DNA of 21,745 nt from assembly GCA_964526915.1 (NCBI GenBank), contig CAZGMS010000123.1, positions 1 to 21,745 of the forward strand, read 5' to 3'. Position 1 is the first letter of the stretch. Each line of letters opens with the position of its first letter. Below, piece by piece: positions 7,868-17,400 of this stretch. The translations under genes and the position numbers were made by a program. The notes under the pieces are model-generated. The model saw only the letters and a program-made list of their open reading frames with translations. It was not told the DNA's origin and ran no database searches. Source of the DNA: JAHJDR01 sp964526915. Lineage in GTDB: Bacteria; UBA10199; JADGCS01.

Positions 7868-9010
7868 TTAAACCTTTGCAGGCTCATCCAAGATATTCAA
7901 AAGTTTTCGAGCGCAATAAATCCGATTTCGTTTTGCGTCGCTAGTTTGTTTCAGGACACCCGTTTTCTCCAGTTTATCGATGGCGCGCTGGGCCGTAGGA
8001 AAGGCGATCTTGTGTTTTTTGGCCACGCCACTCACGGCCATAAAAGGATTCGCCATGCAGTCGTCAATCAACAACAAACAATTTTTGTCGGCCTTAGCCG
8101 TAAAGGATTGTTTCCACTTTGCGACGGTTTCCTGTATTCGCTTGATACGACCTAATGCATCTTCTGCCTGACGGGCGACTCCGTTGAGAAAGTATTCAAC
8201 CCAACCTTCCCAATCGCCATTTTCATTCACAGCGCGTAGGCGCGCATAATACTCGTCTCGCTTGGCTTCAAAAAAGGCGCTGAGGTACAAGATTGGTGAT
8301 GGTAAAACACCGCGCTCCACAAGATACAGAATAATCAACAGGCGTCCCACACGACCGTTTCCATCGAGAAATGGGTGAATCGCCTCAAATTGCAGATGGA
8401 TCAGAGCAATCGTCACGAGTGGCGGCAGTGTGGATTCGTGAAAGAATTTTTCCAAAGCTCCCAGACAATCCATGAGCAGATGCGGAGGTGGCGGAATGTA
8501 GGTCGCGTTCTGTAACGTGCACCCAGCAACACCAATCCAGTTCTGAGATCTCCGGAATTCTCCGGGGGTAGCCATATTGCCTCGAACACCCTTCATGAGC
8601 TGTTCATGGACCTCGCAAATCAGACGCAGTGAAATGGGGAGAGTCTTGAGACGCTTGATTCCATATTCCAAGGCTTTGACATAGTTTTCGACTTCCCTGA
8701 GATCCGAACGGTCTTGCTGTGATTCCACACCGGCCTCATCCGCGAACAATTCCGCCAGTGAGGTTTGGGTTCCTTCGATACGGCTCGACAAGACGGCTTC
8801 GCGTCGGACAAAGGGACGAATCAACAGATGAGGATTGGGTAGGGCGGCTCCGATTGAGGCCAGCTGACCGATGAGGCGATCGGCATCAGAAAGATGTCTT
8901 GCCAGCCGATCATTCCATTCTATCGGCGGAGGAAGCGGATCAGGGACATAAGCTTGATAACCTTCCGGACACTTGACCTTTTTCCCATGAATTTTTGATT
9001 GGGTAGCCAT
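7868..9010 (-). CDS. Fic-domain protein adenylyltransferase with N-terminal inhibitory helix and C-terminal winged helix
   Basis: 380 residues. Fic enzymes transfer AMP from ATP to a hydroxyl side chain of a target protein. The Fic motif HPFLDGNGR is complete at 212-220, with catalytic H212 and R220. The inhibitory motif SxxxEG is present N-terminally (S75 to E79-G80), so this is a class II Fic whose activity is held back by its own E79. The N-terminal region (WNDRLARHLSDADRLIGQL) is typical of SoFic-like proteins. The C-terminus (about 315-370: MAVSGVAKKHKIAFPTAQRAIDKLEKTGVL) is a winged helix-turn-helix. ATG at 9010, no clear Shine-Dalgarno sequence. No separate antitoxin gene is needed or seen. 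A relic of a second copy of its 3' end lies at 9933-9989. Confidence 0.93.
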   Translation of the reverse strand: MATQSKIHGKKVKCPEGYQAYVPDPLPPPIEWNDRLARHLSDADRLIGQLASIGAALPNPHLLIRPFVRREAVLSSRIEGTQTSLAELFADEAGVESQQDRSDLREVENYVKALEYGIKRLKTLPISLRLICEVHEQLMKGVRGNMATPGEFRRSQNWIGVAGCTLQNATYIPPPPHLLMDCLGALEKFFHESTLPPLVTIALIHLQFEAIHPFLDGNGRVGRLLIILYLVERGVLPSPILYLSAFFEAKRDEYYARLRAVNENGDWEGWVEYFLNGVARQAEDALGRIKRIQETVAKWKQSFTAKADKNCLLLIDDCMANPFMAVSGVAKKHKIAFPTAQRAIDKLEKTGVLKQTSDAKRNRIYCARKLLNILDEPAKV

Positions 9011-9017
9011 ATTAGCG

Positions 9018-9088
9018 ATTCGTTAATGAGTTGCTCGTTTATTGACGAATATATATAATATCGTTAATAACAGCGCAAGTGATTAACG
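9018..9088 (-). promoter_or_regulatory. Fic promoter with an inverted-repeat operator over the -35 box
   Basis: On the minus strand TTGCGC (9073-9078), a 17-base spacer and TATATA (9050-9055) form a promoter. The perfect inverted repeat CGTTAAT (9062-9068) and ATTAACG (9082-9088) surrounds the -35 box, and a third CGTTAAT lies at 9021-9027 in the leader. A dimer bound here would block polymerase. The Fic protein's own winged helix is the nearest candidate; that link is inference. Confidence 0.5.
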
Positions 9089-9091
9089 GTT

Positions 9092-9230
9092 GCCAATACC
9101 TAAAAAAATATTCACGATGTATTTTAATGGGTTATTTTGGCCGAAAGAAATTCCTGTCCCAATCTCATCTCATGAGTATCGAAGTGAGACAGCGTGAGAC
9201 AATTCACACTATTGAAGGCATGTGGCACCT
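9092..9230. repeat. Dispersed direct repeat R, copy 2 (139 bases)
   Basis: Second copy of the repeat at 6989-7129, same orientation, about 91% identical. It lies between the Fic promoter and the 101-residue gene that starts at 9271. The palindrome seen in copy 1 is kept with one half changed: CGTGA at 9193-9197 and TCACA at 9204-9208. It could act as the upstream region of the small gene, but I see no clear promoter boxes within it. Confidence 0.85.
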
Positions 9231-9270
9231 AATCCCTGTTCTGATAAAAGACTACAACAATTGGAGGCTA

Positions 9271-9576
9271 ATGGCCACCTCGGTAGTTGTGGATTCTTTT
9301 GATGATGCAACGTGGGCGAGGGCAAATCTTCACAATCCCAATTTTAAGAAGCCTGTGTCCGTGACCCAGAATGATCAGCCCCAAACCAAACAGGCGGGTA
9401 AGCCAGAAATTTGCTCATTGTTGAGGCTGGAGTATAACAGCAACCTTGCTATGGCCCAAGGTTCGATGATGAACAGCTATCAGGGTGGGGTGTCTCAATC
9501 CTCATTGGGCTACAACCAATCGGTGCTCAGGGCAAAGCAAGCCCAGCAGAAACTCATCAACAATGGGTGCCAGTAA
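9271..9576 (+). CDS. Small hypothetical protein, polar and Q/N/S-rich
   Basis: 101 residues, not recognised. The ATG at 9271 is strongly supported by GGAGG five bases upstream; the frame is open upstream to 9079, but that part runs through repeat R. The protein has no signal peptide, no membrane segment and no catalytic motif. The first half contains VVVDSFDDATWARANLHN; the second half is rich in S, N, Q and G (for example GSMMNSYQGGVSQSSLGYNQ) and ends in a probable helix (RAKQAQQKLINN) followed by GCQ. Two cysteines are present. A hairpin about 80 bases past the stop may end the transcript. The good ribosome binding site argues for a real gene; its function is unknown. Confidence 0.55.
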   Translation: MATSVVVDSFDDATWARANLHNPNFKKPVSVTQNDQPQTKQAGKPEICSLLRLEYNSNLAMAQGSMMNSYQGGVSQSSLGYNQSVLRAKQAQQKLINNGCQ

Positions 9577-9658
9577 TCGATCCGGTATTATCAAAAACAC
9601 TGTCTCAAATTTTGGTTTTTCTGTGTGAAGAAATTCGACTTTGTTCGGTTCACAAAAA

Positions 9659-9694
9659 ATGCGTTGGCAATGCAAACGCATCGCGGACCTTTTT
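9659..9694 (+). terminator. Possible terminator after the 101-residue gene
   Basis: ATGCGTT (9659-9665) and AACGCAT (9675-9681) form a perfect 7-base stem with a 9-base loop. A T-rich run (9690-9694) begins eight bases later, which is too far for a strong terminator. The site could instead be a protein-binding palindrome. Confidence 0.3.
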
Positions 9695-9730
9695 CTTTCC
9701 TTCCCATACCCTTCTCCCTAATACATAGTT

Positions 9731-9883
9731 CTAATCCCATAGAGGGAGTGATTGTTTAAGATTTTGATGGGTTAATGGGGATGACATCGGAGCTTTGTAC
9801 TGGCCCAGAGGAGGTATAACCTCTTTCAATCCATAGATTTTCCCAATTTCATCCGAAATCTTGTTCCAACTGATTGTTGTTGG
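9731..9883 (-). pseudogene. Possible C-terminal remnant of an unidentified gene
   Basis: An open frame of about 50 codons on the minus strand ends in TAG at 9731 and contains ISWNKISDEIGKIYGLKEV and NLKQSLPLWD, which read like ordinary protein. It has no start codon of its own: upstream the frame runs into terminator copy 2. I do not recognise a family. It may be the truncated end of a gene lost in the rearrangement that brought in the terminator, or a chance open frame. Confidence 0.25.
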
Positions 9884-9885
9884 GG

Positions 9886-9932
9886 ACGCGTGAAAACAAA
9901 AAACCACCTTCGGGTGGTTTTTTTGTTTGAAG
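9886..9932. terminator. Terminator hairpin, copy 2 of the 47-base direct repeat
   Basis: Identical over 47 bases to 6319-6365, including the AAAAAACCACC-TTCG-GGTGGTTTTTT hairpin (9898-9924). On the minus strand it directly follows the stop codon of the Fic relic (9933-9935), so here it belonged to a Fic-type gene. The intact Fic gene at 7868 has no such hairpin after its stop. Confidence 0.85.
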
Positions 9933-9989
9933 TTAAATCTTCGCAGGCTCATCCAAAATAACCAGAAGACTTTGGGCGCAATAAATCCA
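9933..9989 (-). pseudogene. Relic of the 3' end of a second Fic gene
   Basis: Read on the minus strand, these bases encode WIYCAQSLLVILDEPAKI followed by TAA. This aligns without gaps to the C-terminus of the intact Fic protein (RIYCARKLLNILDEPAKV). DNA similarity is also clear (GCAGGCTCATCCAA and GCGCAATAAATCC are shared). Upstream of codon 1 of the match, similarity ends, so the rest of the gene has been deleted. The substitutions show that it is a diverged paralogue rather than a recent duplicate. Confidence 0.8.
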
Positions 9990-10010
9990 GGAAGGGTATG
10001 CTGTTTTTGT

Positions 10011-10072
10011 AATTATGTCATAAATAAAGTGCTATTTTAGATTTGACATAATTGTTAAAATGGGTGTTTAAT
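10011..10072 (+). promoter_or_regulatory. Promoter with inverted-repeat operator before the DUF4143 ATPase gene
   Basis: A consensus TTGACA (10043-10048), an 18-base spacer and TTTAAT (10067-10072) lead to an ATG only six bases later. The -35 box lies in the right arm of a perfect 10-base inverted repeat, AATTATGTCA (10011-10020) and TGACATAATT (10044-10053), with 23 bases between the arms. The arrangement suggests repression by a factor binding both arms. Confidence 0.5.
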
Positions 10073-10078
10073 GCTTTT

Positions 10079-11260
10079 ATGGCACACCAAAGAAACCGAT
10101 TTTGCGAACAGGTCATTGCCAAAGCCCTCAAACAGGCCCCCTGTGTTGGCGTTGTGGGCATGAGGCAGGTGGGAAAAACGACTCTTTTAAAAAAAATTGC
10201 GGTTCGTTATCATTCTTTCGATCAAATTGAATTTCAAACCCGTTTTGAACGTCAGGGAGCCTCATTGCTAGAAGTGGCAGATTATCCTTTGGCCCTCGAC
10301 GAGATTCAAAAATATCCGCCGGCTTTTGATGCTCTTAAATATTCCATTGATAACCTGCGTAGGCTCGGGCGTTTTTTGATTAGTGGATCAGTTCGTTTTG
10401 CTGCACGGCGCCAGATCAGAGAATCCCTGACAGGGCGCCTATTTCTTCTTGAGCTGTTTCCTTTGAATTTGTCTGAGTGTCACAGTAAAAAGCCATCAGA
10501 ATTTCTTTCTCTTGTGACAGGTTGTCACAAAGATATTCTGATCAATTCTTTGCAAAAGAAAACATGGGCCAATCAAACTCAGCTGTATCATTTTATGAAA
10601 AGCGGGGGATTGCCAGGCATTTGTTTTCTGAGAGATGATGGTTTGAGAGAAAATTATTTTGCCAATCATTTAGATACATTGTTAGGCCGTGATATTCAGC
10701 TTGTCAGGCAGGTGAGATTGTCAGTCACAAAATTGATCACGATTCTCACAGAACTGGCTAAAAACCAGGGTTTTCCGGCTTGTATGGCAGATTTATCGCG
10801 AAGGGTGGGTTGTTCGCAACCAACCGTTAAAGCTGTCTTGGATGCTTTAGAGGGATTATTTTTGATACGTCCCTTTGGAAAAACATATTTTTTCGAGGAC
10901 CCAGGCCTTTCTCATTATCTCTGTCCGCTGGAGGCAAAGCTAACACGACAAGACATGATCAGGTGTTTGTATCATGAGTTTCGAACGCAAATTGCTTATG
11001 GATCTTTTGGTCGTGTTATGATGGAGTCTTATACAACGAGGGGAGGCAGTGAAATACCGTTCATGTTGTCTTTTAGGTCAGGACACAAATTGGCCATTGC
11101 TGTGGAGGCGGAAGAAACCCCATCCGATAAAGCACTCAAAAGTTTGACTTGGTTTAAGAAGAAAGAATCTAAAACCAAAAGTATTGTGTTGTGCATCGCC
11201 AAAAAACCTTTTGTGACAACATCTGGGTTGCTCTGTTTGCCGTGGCATTGGGTGTTTTAG
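10079..11260 (+). CDS. AAA-family ATPase with DUF4143 domain (AAA_14 type)
   Basis: 393 residues. Walker A GMRQVGKTT at 27-35 with K33 and T34; Walker B PLALDEIQK with D74-E75; then GRFLISGSVRF, the sensor-like segment typical of AAA_14. The middle contains FMKSGGLPGI, LLGRDIQLVRQ and a helix-turn-helix-like stretch (ADLSRRVGCSQPTVKAVLDALEGLFLIRPF), which is standard for the DUF4143 part. The C-terminus (IAVEAEETPSDKALKSLTWF) resembles the nuclease-like fold common there. These ATPases are widespread, often mobile, and of undetermined function. In-frame TTG (10052) and GTG (10064) codons exist, but they lie within or before the predicted promoter, so the ATG at 10079 is preferred; it has no Shine-Dalgarno sequence. 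Confidence 0.88.
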   Translation: MAHQRNRFCEQVIAKALKQAPCVGVVGMRQVGKTTLLKKIAVRYHSFDQIEFQTRFERQGASLLEVADYPLALDEIQKYPPAFDALKYSIDNLRRLGRFLISGSVRFAARRQIRESLTGRLFLLELFPLNLSECHSKKPSEFLSLVTGCHKDILINSLQKKTWANQTQLYHFMKSGGLPGICFLRDDGLRENYFANHLDTLLGRDIQLVRQVRLSVTKLITILTELAKNQGFPACMADLSRRVGCSQPTVKAVLDALEGLFLIRPFGKTYFFEDPGLSHYLCPLEAKLTRQDMIRCLYHEFRTQIAYGSFGRVMMESYTTRGGSEIPFMLSFRSGHKLAIAVEAEETPSDKALKSLTWFKKKESKTKSIVLCIAKKPFVTTSGLLCLPWHWVF

Positions 11261-11430
11261 GATTTAATCAGCTATGTTCCGGCCATCTTTTTGTGTGATC
11301 ATCTGATGCCCGCCATTCCCATTCATACGAATGTGCCCTACCTGTCTGGTGTCAAGATTTGATGCCATTTCTGCCTGTGACATTTCCCGCTGTACTCGCA
11401 GAGCAATGAGGACTAAGGATAGCATCACTC

Positions 11431-14400
11431 ATGAAAAATGGCATCCTTCTTGGCTACTTCCCTAAAAAAAGTGAGGCGTGTGACGCCGCCAAGAGACTTG
11501 CGCGCAAAGGTTGCCACCGCGTTGCCTGGATGCATAAGGACGCCAAAGGAAAAATTTTCATCCACGATCCTTTTTACCGGCGTCTGGTTTTTTGTTTGCT
11601 GATGTTCTTTGTTATCTTTGGATTTGTCGCTGTGATTCTTCCAACCTACGCCACTGCGCTTCTGTTCCTTTGCCAGGACCTGACTCATCGGTTGCTATTT
11701 ATTTTTGCGAGTAGTTTATCGGGCTCTCTTTTTGGTGTGATTTTGATCAGACGTTCCAGATTTGGTGTGGCCAAACAGCTAATCCGCGATCATGCTCGCT
11801 GGCTCTCCAATGACGAAACAGTTCTCATTCTGCAAGCCCCCATTGAAAAGCTCAAGATTCCCTCAACTCTTTTGCTGGAGGGAGCGCAGGCCCCCCCCAC
11901 AATTTTTATTCTTCATCCCAAAAGGAACGGTTCCCTCAAAGAAGAATGGCCATCGCAACTTCCGCTCACAAATGAACAACTGCAAGAGCATGCCCAGCGC
12001 GTGGCCGCAGGTCACTCGCTTGATCCAAAACCTTTACGCGACATCAAGTTACTCAAACGTCTCAAACAAAGTCGGTACTGGGTTCAGCAAGCCTGCCAGG
12101 ATCTTTCCGAGGCCAATCGATTGGAACAGAGTTTGCCCCCCACAGCCGAATGGCTTCTCGATAACGAATACATTTTGGAAGGCAATGCCCGTGACGTGTT
12201 ACTCAACCTGCCGCGTGGTCATTATCAAAAATTGCCAGCGCTTGAGAGCGGACCCTTCAAGGGTTTGCCCCGTATTTATGGTTTGGCCAGGGAGTTTGTG
12301 TCTGGCACTGATTTTCGTTTGGATGAAGATAACATCATAAAATACTTGGAGGCTTATCAAAACGAAAGGGCCTTGTCGATTGCTGAACTCTGGACAACTC
12401 CCCAGATGTTGCGCATAGCGCTTATCGAAGGCATACGACACCTTTCAGAAAGGGCCCTCACGGAGTTGCGCGAAGAAGAAATGGCTGATTTTTGGGCACA
12501 CCGGCTCATCATGGCCAATCGACGAGATACCAAAGACTTGTTTTCCATACTGGCAGAACTTACCGAAAACCAGGCTTGTCCCAGCCTTCATTTTGGGGCG
12601 CAACTCATCGATTGTCTCTACGATGAGGGGGCGGTGCTCACGCCTGTGCAAAACTGGCTGGAAAATACGTTCAACAAAACCTTTGCCGAACTCAGCCTGC
12701 GCGAAAAAAATCATGAAATGGAGGACAGGGTATCCATCGGGAACGCCTTTACCAGTTTGCGTCAGCTGGCGTTGATTGATTGGAAAGTCATGTTCGAAAA
12801 GTTGAGCGTCGTTGAAAAACTGTTACGTACGGACCCTGCCGGCATTTATCCGAAGATGGATTTTGCCACACGCGACCGTTATCGTCGCTGTGTTGAGGAA
12901 CTTCACCGTGGTTCTCATTTGACAGAAGAGCAGGTGGCCCAGAAAGCCATCGATCAAGCCCGTCTGGCGCAATCAAACAGAACAGCTGATGGCCGACTTG
13001 CTCACCTGGGGGCTCACCTGATCGGAGAGAAAAGAAATCATTTGGCAATGCTGATCGGATGCAGGGAAACACTTCGGTTCCGGTTGCTTCACGGGATATA
13101 CGCGCATCACTTGAAAGTCTATTTCCTGGGTTTTGGTTTTTTGTTTTCTCTTTTTCTCACACTGATCCTTTTTTGGGGGCTGGGGGAATTGACCTGTCTG
13201 GCCCAGTGCTGCCTGGTTTTTCTTTTGCTCATCCCTGTCAGTCAACTCTCTCTGGATGTGATGCATTACTTCATCACGCGTTTTTTGCCGCCACGCATTT
13301 TGCCAAAAATGGATTACAAAATCTCTGGCATCCCCGATGATTGTCAGACGCTGGTGGTTGTTCCCATGATGCTGTCGAATTTGGCAACCGTTCAGGCAGA
13401 GGCAGACAAACTGGAAGTGCGTTATCTGGCCAATCAGCAAAACAACCTCCTGTTCGGACTCCTGTCGGACGATACCGATGCCAATTCGCCGCAAACCGCA
13501 GAAGATGCCACGCTTCTCCAGGCAGCGGTTCAGGCCATCGAAAGACTCAATCAACGCTATGGGGCAGATTTGTTCTATCTTTTTCATCGTGAACGAAAAT
13601 GGAGCCAATCCGAAAATAAATTTATTGGTTGGGAGCGCAAACGGGGGAAGTTGGAAGAACTCAACGATTTGATTACGGGCACGAGGCCACACGGTGCCGA
13701 ACGTTTCGTGCATGTGGGTGATCCCCATTTGCTCACCAATGTGAGTTTCGTCATCACACTTGATAGCGACACTCAACTCCCACACGGTACCGCGCGTCGG
13801 ATGATCGAAACCATTTCACACCCACTCAATCGGGCCCGTTTCGATGATGCGGGGCGCGTCATGCCCGGCACCTTTGTGCTCATTCAACCACGCGTCACGC
13901 CGTCTCTGCCGAGCGCCAGCGGATCACCTTTCAGCCGTTTTTTTTCAAACCCTGTTGGCGTTGATCCCTACACCAACTCTGTCTCGGATGTGTATCAGGA
14001 CCTGGTGGGTGAGGGGTCTTACCACGGTAAAGGCATTTATGATGTGCGCGCGTTCAGCAAGCTTTTGTCAAAACGATTTCCCGATGCCTGTCTTTTGAGC
14101 CACGACTTGATTGAAGGGGCCCACGTCCGGGTCGCTTTGGTGAGCGATATTGAGCTTTTCGATGAATTTCCCCAGGACTATCTGACATTTGTGAAGCGCC
14201 AACACCGGTGGATCCGCGGTGATTGGCAAATTGCAGACTGGGTCACGCCACGCGTCCCTGGGTACGATGGTCAACGTGTCAATAATCCTCTTTCCCTGTT
14301 TGACCGTTGGAAGGTGTTTGACAATCTGCGTCGCAGTCTTTTGCCAGTCTCATGTCTGGTTGTGTTGCCCGCTTCCTGGTTGCTATCGTATTGGGTTGGT

Positions 14401-17400
14401 TTCATCGCCAGCGCCTTTGTGATTGTACAGTTTATGTTCCACTCTCTCGCCCAGCATTTCACCTGGGCCACGACGCGGCAGGGGTTCAAAAGCGTTTCCT
14501 TTTCAAGGATTGTGGCGGATATTGCTCGAGTCGTTGTGGAAGCCTCTCTCCTGCCTTATCAATCCTGGATGAATCTGGACGCGATCGTGCGCAGTCTTTA
14601 CAGACGTTTTATTTCGCACCGCCAGCTTCTGGAATGGAGTACAGTACAAATGACTGGGCGCAGTGCCCAGAAGCAGGTTTCCCAGTTTTACCTTTCAGTG
14701 GGAGTCAGCAGTGTTTGCACCTCTTTTTTTGTGATGGGATCTCTTTATGACAAACCCAATCACCTGATCCAGGCCAGTCCCTGGTTGGGTGTGTGGTTGT
14801 TTTCCCCACTTGTTGCCTGGTTCCTCAATCGGCGACCTGCTGTCAAACAACCTGACTCATTCATTTCCGATGACGATCGACAATTCCTAAGACGCATTTC
14901 GCGACGCACCTGGCGCTACTTTTCGGACTTTGTGAATGAGCAATCCTCCTGGTTGCCGCCCGATAATTATCAGGTCTCTCACCGAAACCAACTGGCTCTG
15001 CGTACCAGTCCAACGAACATTGGCCTTTGGATGGTCAGTGTTTTGGGTGCGCGTCATTTTGGATACGTCACGACAGACGATGTCGTGCACAAATTGTCAA
15101 AAACCTTTGAAACCCTGGCCAAATTGGAACGCTATGAAGGTCACCTTCTTAATTGGTACGATATTCAAACCTTGGCTCCCTTGCCCCCCCGGTATGTTTC
15201 CACAGTCGATAGCGGGAATTTCCTGGGGTGCCTTTGGACCCTTAAAAAAGGGCTCGAGGAACTCGTTTTGCTCCCTTTGCTGGACGACAAAGCCGTTGAG
15301 GGTATTCGTGATGCTTATGAAATATTGAAAGAATATGTGACAAGCGAAACCAGGGGGTGTTTTATTGTGGATGACCTTGATTCTCTTCTGCACAACTGGA
15401 ACACGTCACGAAAATACGCCGGGGATGTGCTGGCGATCCTTTGGAAAACAAAAACAATAGTTACTCATCTCAAGCAGAAGACCAGCGCGTTCCCAGGCAC
15501 ACCGGGGAACACAAACTATTGGGTTGGTGCGTTGCTCAATCAACTTGAGTCCTGGCGGGACACAGCTGATCGCTATCTGGGCTGGATCGAAATCTTGAAT
15601 GAAAAAACTGATGAAGACATCCTCCGTCTGGATAAAAATATTCTGCCCGAATTTCATTCTGCGCTCACCCAAGCCCCGTCACTCGTGGCCTTGGCCAAGG
15701 GTCAGGTGTCCGTGATCAAATCACTCGAAAGTGTACGAAGCCAAATGGCGACCCAGGATCAGGCAAGACTTGCCTGGATTGATCGCGTCTTGATCGCTTT
15801 CAGCAGATCAAAATGGCTGGCGGGAGAAGCTCTGGCGTTCACGCAACGACTCACCCTGGAATGTGAACAACTTTCCGAGTCCATCAACATGCATTTTTTG
15901 TATAACCCTGAGCGCAAATTATTCTCGATAGGTTACAATGTTTCGGAAGGGCGATTGGATCGCTCCTTTTATGATCTATTGGCCAGCGAAGCGCGTTTGG
16001 GTAGTTTCATTGCCATCGCACGCGGGGAGGTTCCCGTTGCGCATTGGTTCGACATGACTCGTCCTTATGGCGCTGTTGGGCGTCACCGGGTATTGCTCAG
16101 TTGGACAGGAACCATGTTTGAATACCTGATGCCTTTTCTTTTTCAACGCTCGTATGGGAATACGTTGCTCGACAAAGCCGCTCACGAAGCTGTCGCCATA
16201 CAAATTGCCTACGCCAACAAACACCGGGTTCCGTGGGGAATCTCGGAATCGGCTTTCGGTGATCTCGACATTCACAAGACGTATCAGTATCATGCTTTTG
16301 GAGTACCGAGTCTGGGACTCAAACGTGGACAAGAAGAAACGATAGTGATTGCGCCATACGCCTCTCTTTTGGCGGTCAGCGTCGCACCCCAAAAGACACT
16401 CAAAAATCTCAAACGACTGGCGGGGCTGGGGCTCCTGAATGACCACGGGTATTTTGAGGCCATCGATTTCAGTCGGCAGGCAAAACGTGGCGCGCGCGGC
16501 GTCATTGTGCGCGCTTACATGGCTCATCATCAGGGGATGGGGTTTTTGTCTCTCACCAATTTTTTACACAACAATTCCCTGCAACGCTATTTTCATGCGG
16601 ATCAACGCGTGCGCACAGTGGAACCCTTGTTGCTCGAACGCATCCCCGTTCTGCCCACGATCCATCACATCTCCACACGAGAGCGCGTATCTTCAATAGC
16701 CAGTGTGGGTGAAGTGTCTCACACCATCAGCCAGTTTGAGACTCCTCACACAGCAACACCCAAAACCCAGCTTTTGAGTAACGGTCGCTATGCCCTCATG
16801 GTCACAAATGCCGGTGGCGGTTACAGCAGGTGGGGTGATTTCGAAATCACACGTTGGCGATCAGATACCACCAGGGATGCTTTTGGAACCTTCTGCTACA
16901 TTCATGATGTCGATTCGAATCAGTTGTGGTGTAACACATATCACCCCCTAGGAGGAGTTGTTGAGACCTATCAGGCGACGTTTACCGTCGACCGCGCTGT
17001 GTTCCAACGACAAGATCACGACATCGAAACCGAAACAGAAATCATTGTGCCGCCAGAAGATGATGTTGAAGTGCGTCGCCTCACAGTCATCAACCGTTCC
17101 GCGCGTGTCAGAAAACTCAACGTCACGAGTTATATAGAACTTTCTATGGCGCCACACCAGGCCGACAAACAGCATCCCGCCTTTAACAAACTTTTCATTC
17201 AAACCGAAGGTGTGCCTGGTCAGCAGGCCGTATTGGCTTACCGCAGGTCTCGCGGTGACGGTGCGCCCCCGATTTGTGTCGCACATTGCTTCACGCAGGA
17301 CTGTCTTGTGACTGAGGGTATGCAATTTGAAACGGATCGTCGCCAATTCATTGGACGAGGGAGGACACTCGCCAATCCCATGGGGGCCGGGCAGAAGCTT

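Noticed and set aside
11261..11430. Possible riboswitch or other structured leader before the glucan synthase gene
   Set aside because: I found no conserved riboswitch motif, terminator hairpin or clear promoter in these 170 bases.
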